A DNA stretch of 46,320 nucleotides from an uncultured Candidatus Saccharibacteria bacterium (GTDB lineage: Bacteria; Patescibacteriota; Saccharimonadia; Saccharimonadales; Saccharimonadaceae), in the NCBI GenBank assembly GCA_946409745.1, contig CAMJXP010000002.1, positions 1 through 46,320 on the forward strand, given 5' to 3'. Under the pieces are notes generated by a model. It was given only the letters and a program-made list of their open reading frames with translations. It was not told the DNA's origin and ran no database searches. Below, in pieces: positions 19,715-27,750 of this stretch (positions within the stretch are counted from its first letter, which is position 1; each line of letters begins with the position of its first letter). Made by a program: the position numbers and the translations under genes.

Positions 19715-21055
19715 CTATTTGCTAATTGCGTAGGCGTTTGATAAGCCTGCTGTTACTTGATATGGATCATAGCTGGAAATTTGATCGTGGCTACCGGCCG
19801 AATCAGCCACAATCCATTCACCAGAATCGGTAATACCAACAATTGCGACATAGTGACCACCTTCTGTAAATGGATAGCCACCAGCGCCCACTGCGTGAAT
19901 CATTTTGCCTGCTCTAAGCGCCGCGTTAATCGTTTCAACACTTGCATTGCCAAGGTTCTGGGCGTGAAGTCCGTAATGGTTCGCTAGCACATTGGAAATT
20001 TCCCAGCTACTGCCACACAAATCGCCACCAGCACAGCGTACATGCATACCAGCTCTACCGGCCACATCGGCTGTATCTGCCGGCGTTACGCTCATGCCCA
20101 TCGTCGCCAGAATCGAGGCAAACGAAGTTGGGCCACAGCCGGATTCACAAATCGAGTTCATATCGTGACCGTTAATACCTTGATTACCATAGTTGAGACT
20201 GCCCCATGCTGGATCACACTGACTGAATGAAACTACGCCATCAACGGTCACTGGGTTACCTGGACCACCACTGTAGCCACCGCCACCACCATCTTCATCT
20301 TCTGGTACACAGTTCACTACTCCATTACTACCAGTGCTTGGATCGCCCGTATCTACCACTTCTGGTAAATCACCTGGTGCAATGCCGAGGAATTCACCGG
20401 CTTTTTCGTAACGCCTTTGGAAATCATCCGTGGCTGGGTTTTCATACTTACGCCACACTTGGTTCACGGCACCAGCAAGGTCAAGTGAGTTTAACTCACC
20501 TGGGCTACAACCATAGTATGGGTCATTTAATTCCTGGACCAAATACCCCACCTGTGCCTGAATCGAAGTCACCGGAAGGTTTCTGCTATCCGCGTATTCC
20601 TGAAGTGCCTGGACGCGTGATTCGTAAGTCCACTGGGCGAGACCAAAACCACCGCTATACGTCTTACCGCCATCCCAAGCACGGAAGTTCTCTGCCACAA
20701 TTGCGCCGCCTTCAAGGACGCGTGGATTAAGATTCGACTCCCAGTACAAGTTACCGAGAATTGCGGCTGCGGATTGTTGAGAATAACCATTTTCCATCAA
20801 GCTGCCCATCAGGCCACTTGCGTTATCATCCGCTGAATAATAGTAATCAGACGGGTCTACGACTTGATAATTCGAAGAACCGGCCTCAACACAAGCGTTT
20901 GAGCCATATGGATCGTAAAAAAGAATGTTGTTCTGTGCAAACTTCTCGAGCATTTCTTCAGACATCGCCGCATGCGCAACCGAAGTGCATACGCCAACTA
21001 CCGCTGCAAAGGTCAACGAAACGCCCACTACCGGTAAGATTTTACGTTTATCCAT
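19715..21055 (-). CDS. Secreted peptidoglycan hydrolase: tail-lysozyme-like domain + peptidase C39-like domain
   Basis: Signal peptide MDKRKILPVVGVSLTFAAVVGVCTSVAHA; MENGYSQQSAAAILGNLYWESNLNPRVLEGG (tail lysozyme); GCGPTSFASILATMG...GGHYVAIVGITDSGEWIVADSAG (C39/CHAP-like Cys-His). Start reassigned from 21091 to 21055. Confidence 0.85.
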   Translation of the reverse strand: MDKRKILPVVGVSLTFAAVVGVCTSVAHAAMSEEMLEKFAQNNILFYDPYGSNACVEAGSSNYQVVDPSDYYYSADDNASGLMGSLMENGYSQQSAAAILGNLYWESNLNPRVLEGGAIVAENFRAWDGGKTYSGGFGLAQWTYESRVQALQEYADSRNLPVTSIQAQVGYLVQELNDPYYGCSPGELNSLDLAGAVNQVWRKYENPATDDFQRRYEKAGEFLGIAPGDLPEVVDTGDPSTGSNGVVNCVPEDEDGGGGGYSGGPGNPVTVDGVVSFSQCDPAWGSLNYGNQGINGHDMNSICESGCGPTSFASILATMGMSVTPADTADVAGRAGMHVRCAGGDLCGSSWEISNVLANHYGLHAQNLGNASVETINAALRAGKMIHAVGAGGYPFTEGGHYVAIVGITDSGEWIVADSAGSHDQISSYDPYQVTAGLSNAYAISK

Positions 21056-21102
21056 TGATATAAGTATAATATGTTTTTTGCAAGATATCAAGCATAATGC
21101 TT

Positions 21103-21819
21103 TTAATAGTCGGCGGATAAATCAATGTAATTCACCATCACATGGCCATCCATCTCAAATCCTTTTTGTTGTAAGATTTCAATCCCCGCTTCTCTTTGTC
21201 CGCCACTATAATCAACAATCGTAAAGCTCAGCGAACCATCCTCTAGCACTGCGCCACGTATTTCAACGTGAATTGCCATTCTTGAATTAAAATCAAAAGA
21301 ATCAATCACGATTGGAAAATCCTTTAGTCCTCGTACTTCATCGAGTGTATTTGCCATTTCTGTATTATCATACATACTTACGCAATGACTTTCCGGATAT
21401 TTACTTTCTTTTGTGGTGGCACAACGGATAATAATCCCATCCGATACTTCAACTTTCTTAGACCAATCCATGATAACCTTATAAGTCTGTTTAAAATCGT
21501 CAACATCTATTAAAAAATTCGCCGTCGTAATATCTTGGTCAGTTTTTGTTCCGTACGAATCCGAACGGATTACTGCACTCACTTTATCTTCGTCGGTCGC
21601 ACCGGCTTTTGCTACTAATAAATTCTTTAATTGTAACCCCAAACTTTCTACCTGTGCTTTTGGCATTGATTCCGGATAGCCGGTAATCGTCACGTGGCTT
21701 TTCGCCCACGACTGGCTTTCGACAATCGACAAAATCACCGCAATTAATACAATGACTAGCGTCACTCCGATACTGATAATTCCGATTTTTGGCAGTGAAA
21801 GTGATGGTTTGTTCTGCAT
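21103..21819 (-). CDS. Single-TM membrane protein with extracytoplasmic domain, cassette partner of the adjacent hydrolase
   Basis: N-terminal TM (IGIISIGVTLVIVLIAVILSIV); abuts the 21820 stop; DSYGTKTDQDITTANFLIDVDDFKQTYKV resembles DSYKYLSKDYDKAYFMFVTDEDESFDVNL of 19198..19713. Confidence 0.75.
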   Translation of the reverse strand: MQNKPSLSLPKIGIISIGVTLVIVLIAVILSIVESQSWAKSHVTITGYPESMPKAQVESLGLQLKNLLVAKAGATDEDKVSAVIRSDSYGTKTDQDITTANFLIDVDDFKQTYKVIMDWSKKVEVSDGIIIRCATTKESKYPESHCVSMYDNTEMANTLDEVRGLKDFPIVIDSFDFNSRMAIHVEIRGAVLEDGSLSFTIVDYSGGQREAGIEILQQKGFEMDGHVMVNYIDLSADY

Positions 21820-23145
21820 TTAGATTCCTTTCAATACATTATCTGTGTACGCATAAGTTGGCCCGTATGGGCTTGGTGAATTCGTGTAATCAGACAGGTT
21901 GTAAACCTGTGCTCGCGGGCGATAGCTTCTCGCGCCTCGGCTAGAGCCGCAACTCGCTTCGCCGATAATTATCTGGTTTTTTGCTTCATCAATTCCTAGC
22001 ACGATGCCGGTATGATTTGCCCAACCATCCGCCGAACCACTCATTGGTCCAGAACTCATAATTGCATAAAGTCTCGGCACTTTCCCACCATTTTGGAGTT
22101 GTGGGTGCATCGCTAGGTTTTGCCTTACGGCCTGTGAACCTTGAATGAGTGCTACGCCTCTTGGGCCTAGCGTCGTATAACGATTTAGAAACCACTTCGT
22201 AAATGCCGAGCAGTTATTAAGTGAACCACTTGGGCACCCCACATCCTCAATCGATACGCCCTCAAAAGTCACTGTACCATGTTGCATTTTATCTGACTCT
22301 CTCGCATACGCTTCCATGAATGATTGCGCTTGGCTAGTTTCCATGCCACCGTTTACGAGCTTACCTTCTGCCACTGCGGCATTTTCTTCGGCTTTAGTTT
22401 CGGCAGTCTTCGTCACTACACAAGACGAAATCTCGTCGAGCCCCACTCCGTCGCTCGCTTCACCACCACCGGCTGCATTCCTGGCCGCATTTTCGTACCA
22501 TTCCGGATGTTCCTCGGCTAATTCTTTTGACGACTTCCATCCCTCTTCTTCTGACACTTTTTCAATCATCGAAATTAGAGAGCTCAGTTTCGATACATAA
22601 TTTGGATCAGTCGCATATCCAGCATTCTTAATTGCCTGCGCATACGCGTACGGATTCGTCACCGTATCACCCTGAAATACACCATGATTTCGGTAAGTCG
22701 AAGTGTTTACAATGTTTTTATAATAGCCTTCCCAACCTTCCGCCGGTGTCGCATACGAAAAAGCATTGTCCGGATTACTATCAAACGCTCCAATACCAAA
22801 GAAATTATTTCTTTCTCTTGCAAAATAAGACGTACCCGAAGCCGATTCCAAAATCCCCTGTGCCATCACGGTTTCCCAAGGAATCCCATAATTAATACTA
22901 TGCATCACCGCAATATCGTGATAAGTTTTGATAAATCCAATCTGTGTTCCATCCGGCTCACCGCTTAGCACTCCACCCTCGTACGAGCCAATGCAGCTAC
23001 CATACGGATCGTAAAAAAGAATGTTGTTGTCCGCATAAATCGAGAGTTCATCTTCGGTCATTTTATTCTTAGATGCAAACGTACCGGTCGTAAAAACCAG
23101 GCTCGTTCCGAGAATGCACGTAATCAGAAATAATTTACGCTTCAT
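21820..23145 (-). CDS. Secreted peptidoglycan hydrolase: glucosaminidase-like + CHAP-like domain
   Basis: MKRKLFLITCILGTSLVFTTGTFA signal peptide; YGIPWETVMAQGILESASGTSYFARERNNFFGIGAF...; NCSAFTKWFLNRY...HTGIVLGIDEAKNQIIIGEASC. Overlaps the prfB 3' end. Confidence 0.85.
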   Translation of the reverse strand: MKRKLFLITCILGTSLVFTTGTFASKNKMTEDELSIYADNNILFYDPYGSCIGSYEGGVLSGEPDGTQIGFIKTYHDIAVMHSINYGIPWETVMAQGILESASGTSYFARERNNFFGIGAFDSNPDNAFSYATPAEGWEGYYKNIVNTSTYRNHGVFQGDTVTNPYAYAQAIKNAGYATDPNYVSKLSSLISMIEKVSEEEGWKSSKELAEEHPEWYENAARNAAGGGEASDGVGLDEISSCVVTKTAETKAEENAAVAEGKLVNGGMETSQAQSFMEAYARESDKMQHGTVTFEGVSIEDVGCPSGSLNNCSAFTKWFLNRYTTLGPRGVALIQGSQAVRQNLAMHPQLQNGGKVPRLYAIMSSGPMSGSADGWANHTGIVLGIDEAKNQIIIGEASCGSSRGARSYRPRAQVYNLSDYTNSPSPYGPTYAYTDNVLKGI

Positions 23146-24229
23146 TACTTTGAGCATAACAATTTTCTAAGAAATTATCAATAAACCCGTCTATCTCACC
23201 ATCTAAAACCGCATCCGGATCGGTCTCTTCATACCCGGTGCGCGTATCTTTTACTAACTTATAAGGTTGAAGTACATAATTTCGAATTTGCTGCCCCCAG
23301 CCAGCAGACTCACCTGCGCGGAGCTTATCAATAGATTCCGCGTGTTGTTCTAACTGCATCTGCACAAGCTTACCGCGGAGAATTTCCATCGCTTTTTCCT
23401 TGTTCTGTAGTTGCGAACGCTCGTTTTGAATCGCTACCACGGTATTGGTCGGAAGGTGTGTAATGCGTACTGCCGAATTTGTCGTGTTTACGCTCTGCCC
23501 ACCATGCCCGCCGGAATGATAGACATCAATCCTTAAGTCCTTTTCATCAATCTTCACATCCGTATCGGCTTTAATTACCGGCAAAATCTCGACTAGTGCA
23601 AACGAAGTCTGGCGGAGATTATTTGCGTTAAATGGCGAAAGCCTTACCAATCGATGTACGCCGTGTTCAGACTTGAGTAGTCCATACGCATTCGTACCGT
23701 TTACTTCATACACGCCAGTTTTAATCCCGGCTTCTTCGCCCGCCACCCGTTCCAAAGTCTGCACTTTAAAGCCTTTTCTTTCAAAGAATCTGAGATACAT
23801 GCGTTCCAGCATCCCAGACCAATCCATCGCTTCCGTACCACCAGCACCCGCCGTAATGCGAATAATTGTATCTTTATCGTCGTACGGACCATTGAACCTA
23901 AGTGCTTTTTTCAGCTCCAGAAAATCATTTTCCATTGCCTCAACTTGTCCGGCAATTTCTTCTTTTAAACTCTCGTCGGACATTTCGATTAATTCTTTTA
24001 TATCTTCAATCTGAGTTTTTAGCAGACGCCATGGTTGAGTCTCTTCAGTAATCCGCGCTAACTCCTGATTTTTACTGGTCGCTTCTTCGATATTGTGCCA
24101 AATTTCCGGCACTGCCACTTCTTCTTCCAGCTTCGCAAGCCTCGCCAGTTTCTCATCAATTTTCAGTCGTTCGTACGCTACCAAAAAATCATCTTCCAGT
24201 TCCGTCAGTCGCTTCTGTAATTCCTGCAT
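23135..24229 (-). CDS. prfB: Peptide chain release factor 2
   Basis: GGHGGQSVNTTNSAVRITHLPT (GGQ motif), RLSPFNANNLRQTSFA (SPF recognition tripeptide), no in-frame UGA frameshift site. Confidence 0.96.
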   Translation of the reverse strand: MQELQKRLTELEDDFLVAYERLKIDEKLARLAKLEEEVAVPEIWHNIEEATSKNQELARITEETQPWRLLKTQIEDIKELIEMSDESLKEEIAGQVEAMENDFLELKKALRFNGPYDDKDTIIRITAGAGGTEAMDWSGMLERMYLRFFERKGFKVQTLERVAGEEAGIKTGVYEVNGTNAYGLLKSEHGVHRLVRLSPFNANNLRQTSFALVEILPVIKADTDVKIDEKDLRIDVYHSGGHGGQSVNTTNSAVRITHLPTNTVVAIQNERSQLQNKEKAMEILRGKLVQMQLEQHAESIDKLRAGESAGWGQQIRNYVLQPYKLVKDTRTGYEETDPDAVLDGEIDGFIDNFLENCYAQSNEA

Positions 24230-24266
24230 ATCTTTATTATAACACTAGATATGCTATAATCGAAGT
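24230..24266. promoter_or_regulatory. 37-nt divergent leaderless promoter module (prfB / 24267 gene)
   Basis: atctttATTATAACACTAgatatgcTATAATcgaagt; the -10 hexamer on each strand is exactly 6 nt from its ATG. Confidence 0.75.
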
Positions 24267-25025
24267 ATGGAAAAGTTAACCCCCTCACACGAATCATTAG
24301 AAACCTCAAAATCTCGCGATCAAAAAATCGGCGAAACCGCCCTCGAAGAAACCTCCAAAAAAGAGCGTGTCGCCACCTGGGCCGAACGCTACTACCAAAC
24401 CGAAAAGAACTATATGCGCCATCGCAAAAACATCGTTTCTCTCGATTACGAAGATCTCGTTGACTGGGAAAATCGCGCCAAAATCTCCTTTGATGCCATG
24501 CAAAACGCCGAAAAATCGGCCGGTTTTCGCTCCCGTTACGAGCGCGATCGCACCGAAAACATCGGCTTTCTAAACCCAGACGAAAACATCGAAGCCGATT
24601 CCGGCAAATTCTACATCCGCCGCCAGCGCGCTCTTAATAAAGCCATCGAGGAGTCCGATTCTAAAACTAAGGAAGAAGATTTAAAAGCCGGTGACGAACT
24701 CTACCGTTTTGTCGGCGAGCACCTCTATTACGAGCATGATTACGAAACCAGAAGAAGCGACCTCCAGGCCTATGACAGCCGTCGCCACGCCGCTCATAAT
24801 GCTCTTATTAATCACCTTAACCATATGAATGATCTCGCCCGCCAATACGGCGTCACCCCTTTTACTTTCCGCAATTTCGAAGATAACGACTTCACCTATA
24901 TCAAATCCTCCGATGTTGGTGGCTTCACCGATGCCCGCTCTGAATATGATCGTTCTACCGTCGAAGCCTACTGTAGGAATGCCTTTAGCTCTGCCTACGA
25001 AAAAGCCGAAAAAGACCATCGCTAA
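24267..25025 (+). CDS. Hypothetical charged, predominantly helical protein
   Basis: 252-aa ORF with a -10 (TATAAT) 6 nt upstream; no family recognised. Confidence 0.75.
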   Translation: MEKLTPSHESLETSKSRDQKIGETALEETSKKERVATWAERYYQTEKNYMRHRKNIVSLDYEDLVDWENRAKISFDAMQNAEKSAGFRSRYERDRTENIGFLNPDENIEADSGKFYIRRQRALNKAIEESDSKTKEEDLKAGDELYRFVGEHLYYEHDYETRRSDLQAYDSRRHAAHNALINHLNHMNDLARQYGVTPFTFRNFEDNDFTYIKSSDVGGFTDARSEYDRSTVEAYCRNAFSSAYEKAEKDHR

Positions 25026-25037
25026 CAGATAAAACTA

Positions 25038-25066
25038 TTGACTTTTTTAAGCATATGTGCTATAAT
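25038..25066 (+). promoter_or_regulatory. Promoter TTGACT-N17-TATAAT with TG extension
   Basis: ttgactttttttaagcatatgtgctataat-like arrangement upstream of the 25106-region ATG with SD gagaggggtgg; hexamers at 25038-25043 and 25061-25066. Confidence 0.75.
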
Positions 25067-25105
25067 TAAGGTATCGTTCTATCTTTATTGAGAGGGGTGG
25101 TCAAA

Positions 25106-25378
25106 ATGAACGAGTATCTTAAGGTCTTCGATGTCGAGGGCTTTGTCAAGAATCTGAAAAATGATGTTTTCCACGATGAATTTATCAACAAACTTGGTCG
25201 GACTCTCGCATTTTCGAAGCTCCGCTGCGGCGGGGAGTATCGCTTAACCGGTGAAGAATGGGCTGTTATCGAGCGCGGTTTTCGCGCCCTCGGTGTACCC
25301 ATGGTACTTTCTACCAGTGAATCTATCGAACTCGCCCACGCGCTTACGGCTCGTGCCGTCACATCTGCCCACTTTTAG
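25106..25378 (+). CDS. Hypothetical small protein
   Basis: Open frame with SD (gagaggggtgg) before ATG at 25106 (MNEYLKVFDVEGFVKNLKND...), strong promoter and downstream terminator. Confidence 0.7.
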   Translation: MNEYLKVFDVEGFVKNLKNDVFHDEFINKLGRTLAFSKLRCGGEYRLTGEEWAVIERGFRALGVPMVLSTSESIELAHALTARAVTSAHF

Positions 25379-25385
25379 TGGGTCA

Positions 25386-25415
25386 TAGCCCGCCTACTTG
25401 CGGGCTTTTTTATAT
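25386..25415 (+). terminator. Intrinsic terminator
   Basis: AGCCCGC-ctact-tGCGGGCT-TTTTT. Confidence 0.85.
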
Positions 25416-25453
25416 CAAAAAAGCAGAGAGGCCCCTATAAAAGGGGCCATTCT
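25416..25453 (-). terminator. Intrinsic terminator for the minus-strand 84-aa gene
   Basis: Minus strand AGAGAATGGCCCC-ttttata-GGGGCCTCTCTGCTTTTTT. Confidence 0.8.
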
Positions 25454-25708
25454 CTACCGTGTGAGATGCCAGGACAAATCACTCGAGTTGAACTCGAGTC
25501 GCATTTGCTCCCGACCAACCAGAATGTCGAAAATGTGAAGCGTGGCTTGCCCCGCGAAGTGAATATGGGTGCGGAGCAGCTCTGTCACTTCAGTTTCTGT
25601 TTGTCCACGTCGCCTGAAAGTGAGAGGCTGGCATGGCGTCATTTCGTAGCTGAAAAGCGCCATCACTTCGACTTGTTCTGTTTTGTTGTTTTTGTTAAAG
25701 TTTTTCAT
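25454..25708 (-). CDS. Hypothetical 84-aa protein
   Basis: SD AAAGGAG before ATG (aattaaaggagtctttt-ATG), own terminator; chosen over the opposite-strand ORF 25466..25723. Confidence 0.7.
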   Translation of the reverse strand: MKNFNKNNKTEQVEVMALFSYEMTPCQPLTFRRRGQTETEVTELLRTHIHFAGQATLHIFDILVGREQMRLEFNSSDLSWHLTR

Positions 25709-25846
25709 AAAAGACTCCTTTAATTAAATTATTAGAGTCATTTATGTGAGCCTCTGTTTTATTGGCTCGTAGTAATAAGGCAAAATGACAATACCTTACT
25801 ACCTTAAACTTTTCTCTTTACCAGTGACCGAAGTATAGCAAGAGAC
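25709..25846 (-). promoter_or_regulatory. Long structured 5' leader of the 84-aa gene
   Basis: Inverted repeats GTAGTAA(ta)AGG/CCTTACTAC (25769-25802), gagcc/ggctc, and gactc/gagtc overlapping the SD. Confidence 0.45.
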
Positions 25847-25852
25847 ACTTCT

Positions 25853-25874
25853 ATTTTACCACATGTGGTATAAT
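25853..25874. promoter_or_regulatory. Symmetric back-to-back extended -10 promoter dyad
   Basis: ATTTTACCACATGTGGTATAAT: TGTGGTATAAT on + and TGTGGTAAAAT on -, around the perfect palindrome TACCACATGTGGTA (25857-25870). Confidence 0.6.
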
Positions 25875-25913
25875 AGTAACCCTGGGAGAACATTAAAAAA
25901 GGAGGTGGTTGAT

Positions 25914-26759
25914 ATGGAGAGAGCAGTCTCTGCTATCGATGACCTGAAAAAGCTTGGTGATAGGTTAATAGTATTCGAAGATGATGCTACAAATCCGCCG
26001 TCGCTTACCATTGTGAAATTCCCCGAAAATCGCGGAACCATCATCCAAAGGGGCGTCCTTTATGATTGGTATGGCCGTGAAGTCGAACTTGGAGAAAGCA
26101 TCAAACGCATCGTTGAGCCATTTGGGCATTATACCGACGGCATCGACCTGACGCACTGTCACGATAATTTTGTCGTGGAATTAAAAGACGGCACTTTTGC
26201 AATTAGTGGCATTAAATATTATCGCTTGCCAAGATCGGAATGTTTAGGCTATTCTGGCCTAAAATATGCCATCACGGGCGGTGCCTTAAAAATGATGCCA
26301 CACATGTACCTAGATGAATCACTTCCGCGTTATGAAGAAATCAAATTAGACGCTCTGAAAGACACTTGTTTTGAAATCTTCAAACGTTGGAACGGTCCCC
26401 ATGAGTACGCTCTTGGCATCAATCCAATTTTCTGCAATTCGGTCGAAAAAGGCCTCACGCATCTTATTTGCGGCGAACTTGCCGGCGGTAATGGCAGATG
26501 TTGGTTTTCTATCGCAGAGAACCGCGAAATACTCTTAAAAACCACCAAGACTAAACTCGGTCGCATGGAAGAACCCCCACTTTATCTCAGCATGGACGAA
26601 ATCTTTGGCGAAATCACGGTCTCAGAAGACGGTAACAAACTTACTGCTAGAGTACCTAAAAAACATTTTGACAAAGAATCGATTCGTATCTCTACGGACG
26701 CTGAAGTTTTGGGGCACATGGAAGAGTCCCACTTTTGGTGGTACCTTGACCCAATCTAA
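25914..26759 (+). CDS. Hypothetical protein
   Basis: SD aaggaggtgg before ATG at 25914 (MERAVSAIDDLKKLG...); ORF-track start 25863 lies in the promoter. Confidence 0.75.
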   Translation: MERAVSAIDDLKKLGDRLIVFEDDATNPPSLTIVKFPENRGTIIQRGVLYDWYGREVELGESIKRIVEPFGHYTDGIDLTHCHDNFVVELKDGTFAISGIKYYRLPRSECLGYSGLKYAITGGALKMMPHMYLDESLPRYEEIKLDALKDTCFEIFKRWNGPHEYALGINPIFCNSVEKGLTHLICGELAGGNGRCWFSIAENREILLKTTKTKLGRMEEPPLYLSMDEIFGEITVSEDGNKLTARVPKKHFDKESIRISTDAEVLGHMEESHFWWYLDPI

Positions 26760-26768
26760 TCCCAGGTT

Positions 26769-26796
26769 CCCCGTTTTTACAACGGGGATTTTTTAT
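26769..26796 (+). terminator. Intrinsic terminator
   Basis: CCCCGTttttacAACGGGG-ATTTTTT. Confidence 0.8.
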
Positions 26797-26811
26797 GTTA
26801 TAATATTTCTT

Positions 26812-27750
26812 ATGATTTGGAACGATTTAAAGAGACCGTTTTTAATTTTAGCTCCGATGGAAGGCGTCACCGACGTGGTTTTTCGCCAAGTTGTCGCGCG
26901 CGCCGGTCGTCCGGATCTCTTTTTCACGGAATTTACTAATGTTTCGAGCTACGCCTCCGAAAAAGGCCGCGCGAATGCTCTGGAACGTCTCGAAATCGCT
27001 CCAACCGATTCCCCGATTATCGCTCAAATCTGGGGCAAAAACCCAGAACATTTCGCAAAAACTTGCGAAGCCCTTGAAGGCCTTGGTTTTGTCGGCGTCG
27101 ATCTAAACTTCGGCTGCCCAGACAAACACGTCAACAAAGCCGGTGGTGGTGCTGCTATGATTAAAACTCCAGAGCTCGCCGTCGAATGTTTCCGCAATGC
27201 CGTGAGATCCACTAATCTCCCAGTTTCGATTAAAACTCGTCTCGGCTGGGCTAAACTCGACGAATACGAAGATTGGCTATCTACTCTCTTAAATGAGCAT
27301 CCGGCTGCACTTACTGTTCATCTCCGCACTAAAAAAGAAATGAGCAAAGTTCCGGCTCACTATGAATTAATTCCAGAGATTATTAAACTTCGCGACACGC
27401 TTAGCCCGGAAACTAAACTAATCATTAATGGTGATATTAAAGATAGGACCGCTGCACTTAAACTTCACGAAACTTATCCTGAGGTTGATGGTTTCATGAT
27501 TGGCCGCGGCGTCTTCGCTAATCCATATTGTTTTACCGATCACACGCCAACTCGCGAAGAGCTCATGGATTTACTCCGTTTTCACCTTGATTTACACGAA
27601 GCCGAATCGAAGAAGCATTATCTTTCTTACGAACCATTAAAGCATTTCTTCAAGATTTACATCAACAACTTCCCTGGCGCCTCGGACCTCCGCGCTAAAC
27701 TGATGGAAACCCATTCCGTACCTGAAGCGCGTGCTATAATAGAGTCATGA
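26812..27750 (+). CDS. dus: tRNA-dihydrouridine synthase
   Basis: LILAPMEGVTDVVFRQVVARAG...VDLNFGCPDKHVNKAGGGAAMIKTP...MIGRGVFANPYCF; start reassigned to 26812. Confidence 0.95.
   Translation: MIWNDLKRPFLILAPMEGVTDVVFRQVVARAGRPDLFFTEFTNVSSYASEKGRANALERLEIAPTDSPIIAQIWGKNPEHFAKTCEALEGLGFVGVDLNFGCPDKHVNKAGGGAAMIKTPELAVECFRNAVRSTNLPVSIKTRLGWAKLDEYEDWLSTLLNEHPAALTVHLRTKKEMSKVPAHYELIPEIIKLRDTLSPETKLIINGDIKDRTAALKLHETYPEVDGFMIGRGVFANPYCFTDHTPTREELMDLLRFHLDLHEAESKKHYLSYEPLKHFFKIYINNFPGASDLRAKLMETHSVPEARAIIES

Noticed and set aside
20227-20730. 167-aa His-rich plus-strand ORF
   Set aside because: Antisense to the tail-lysozyme/C39 gene; composition (HHRHHHLHLL) is an antisense artefact of Gly/Asp codons.
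24150-24229. Possible programmed +1 frameshift in prfB
   Set aside because: prfB is one continuous ORF without an in-frame UGA or slippery CUU-UGA near the start.
25466-25723. Plus-strand 85-aa ORF overlapping the 84-aa minus-strand gene
   Set aside because: Only the minus-strand ORF has an SD and a matching downstream terminator.
25863-25913. Upstream start of the 25863 ORF (MWYNSNPGR...), same as MWYNSN of the 41915 ORF
   Set aside because: The shared peptide is a mistranslated promoter (ATGTGGTATAATAGTAA); true starts are 25914 and 41897.
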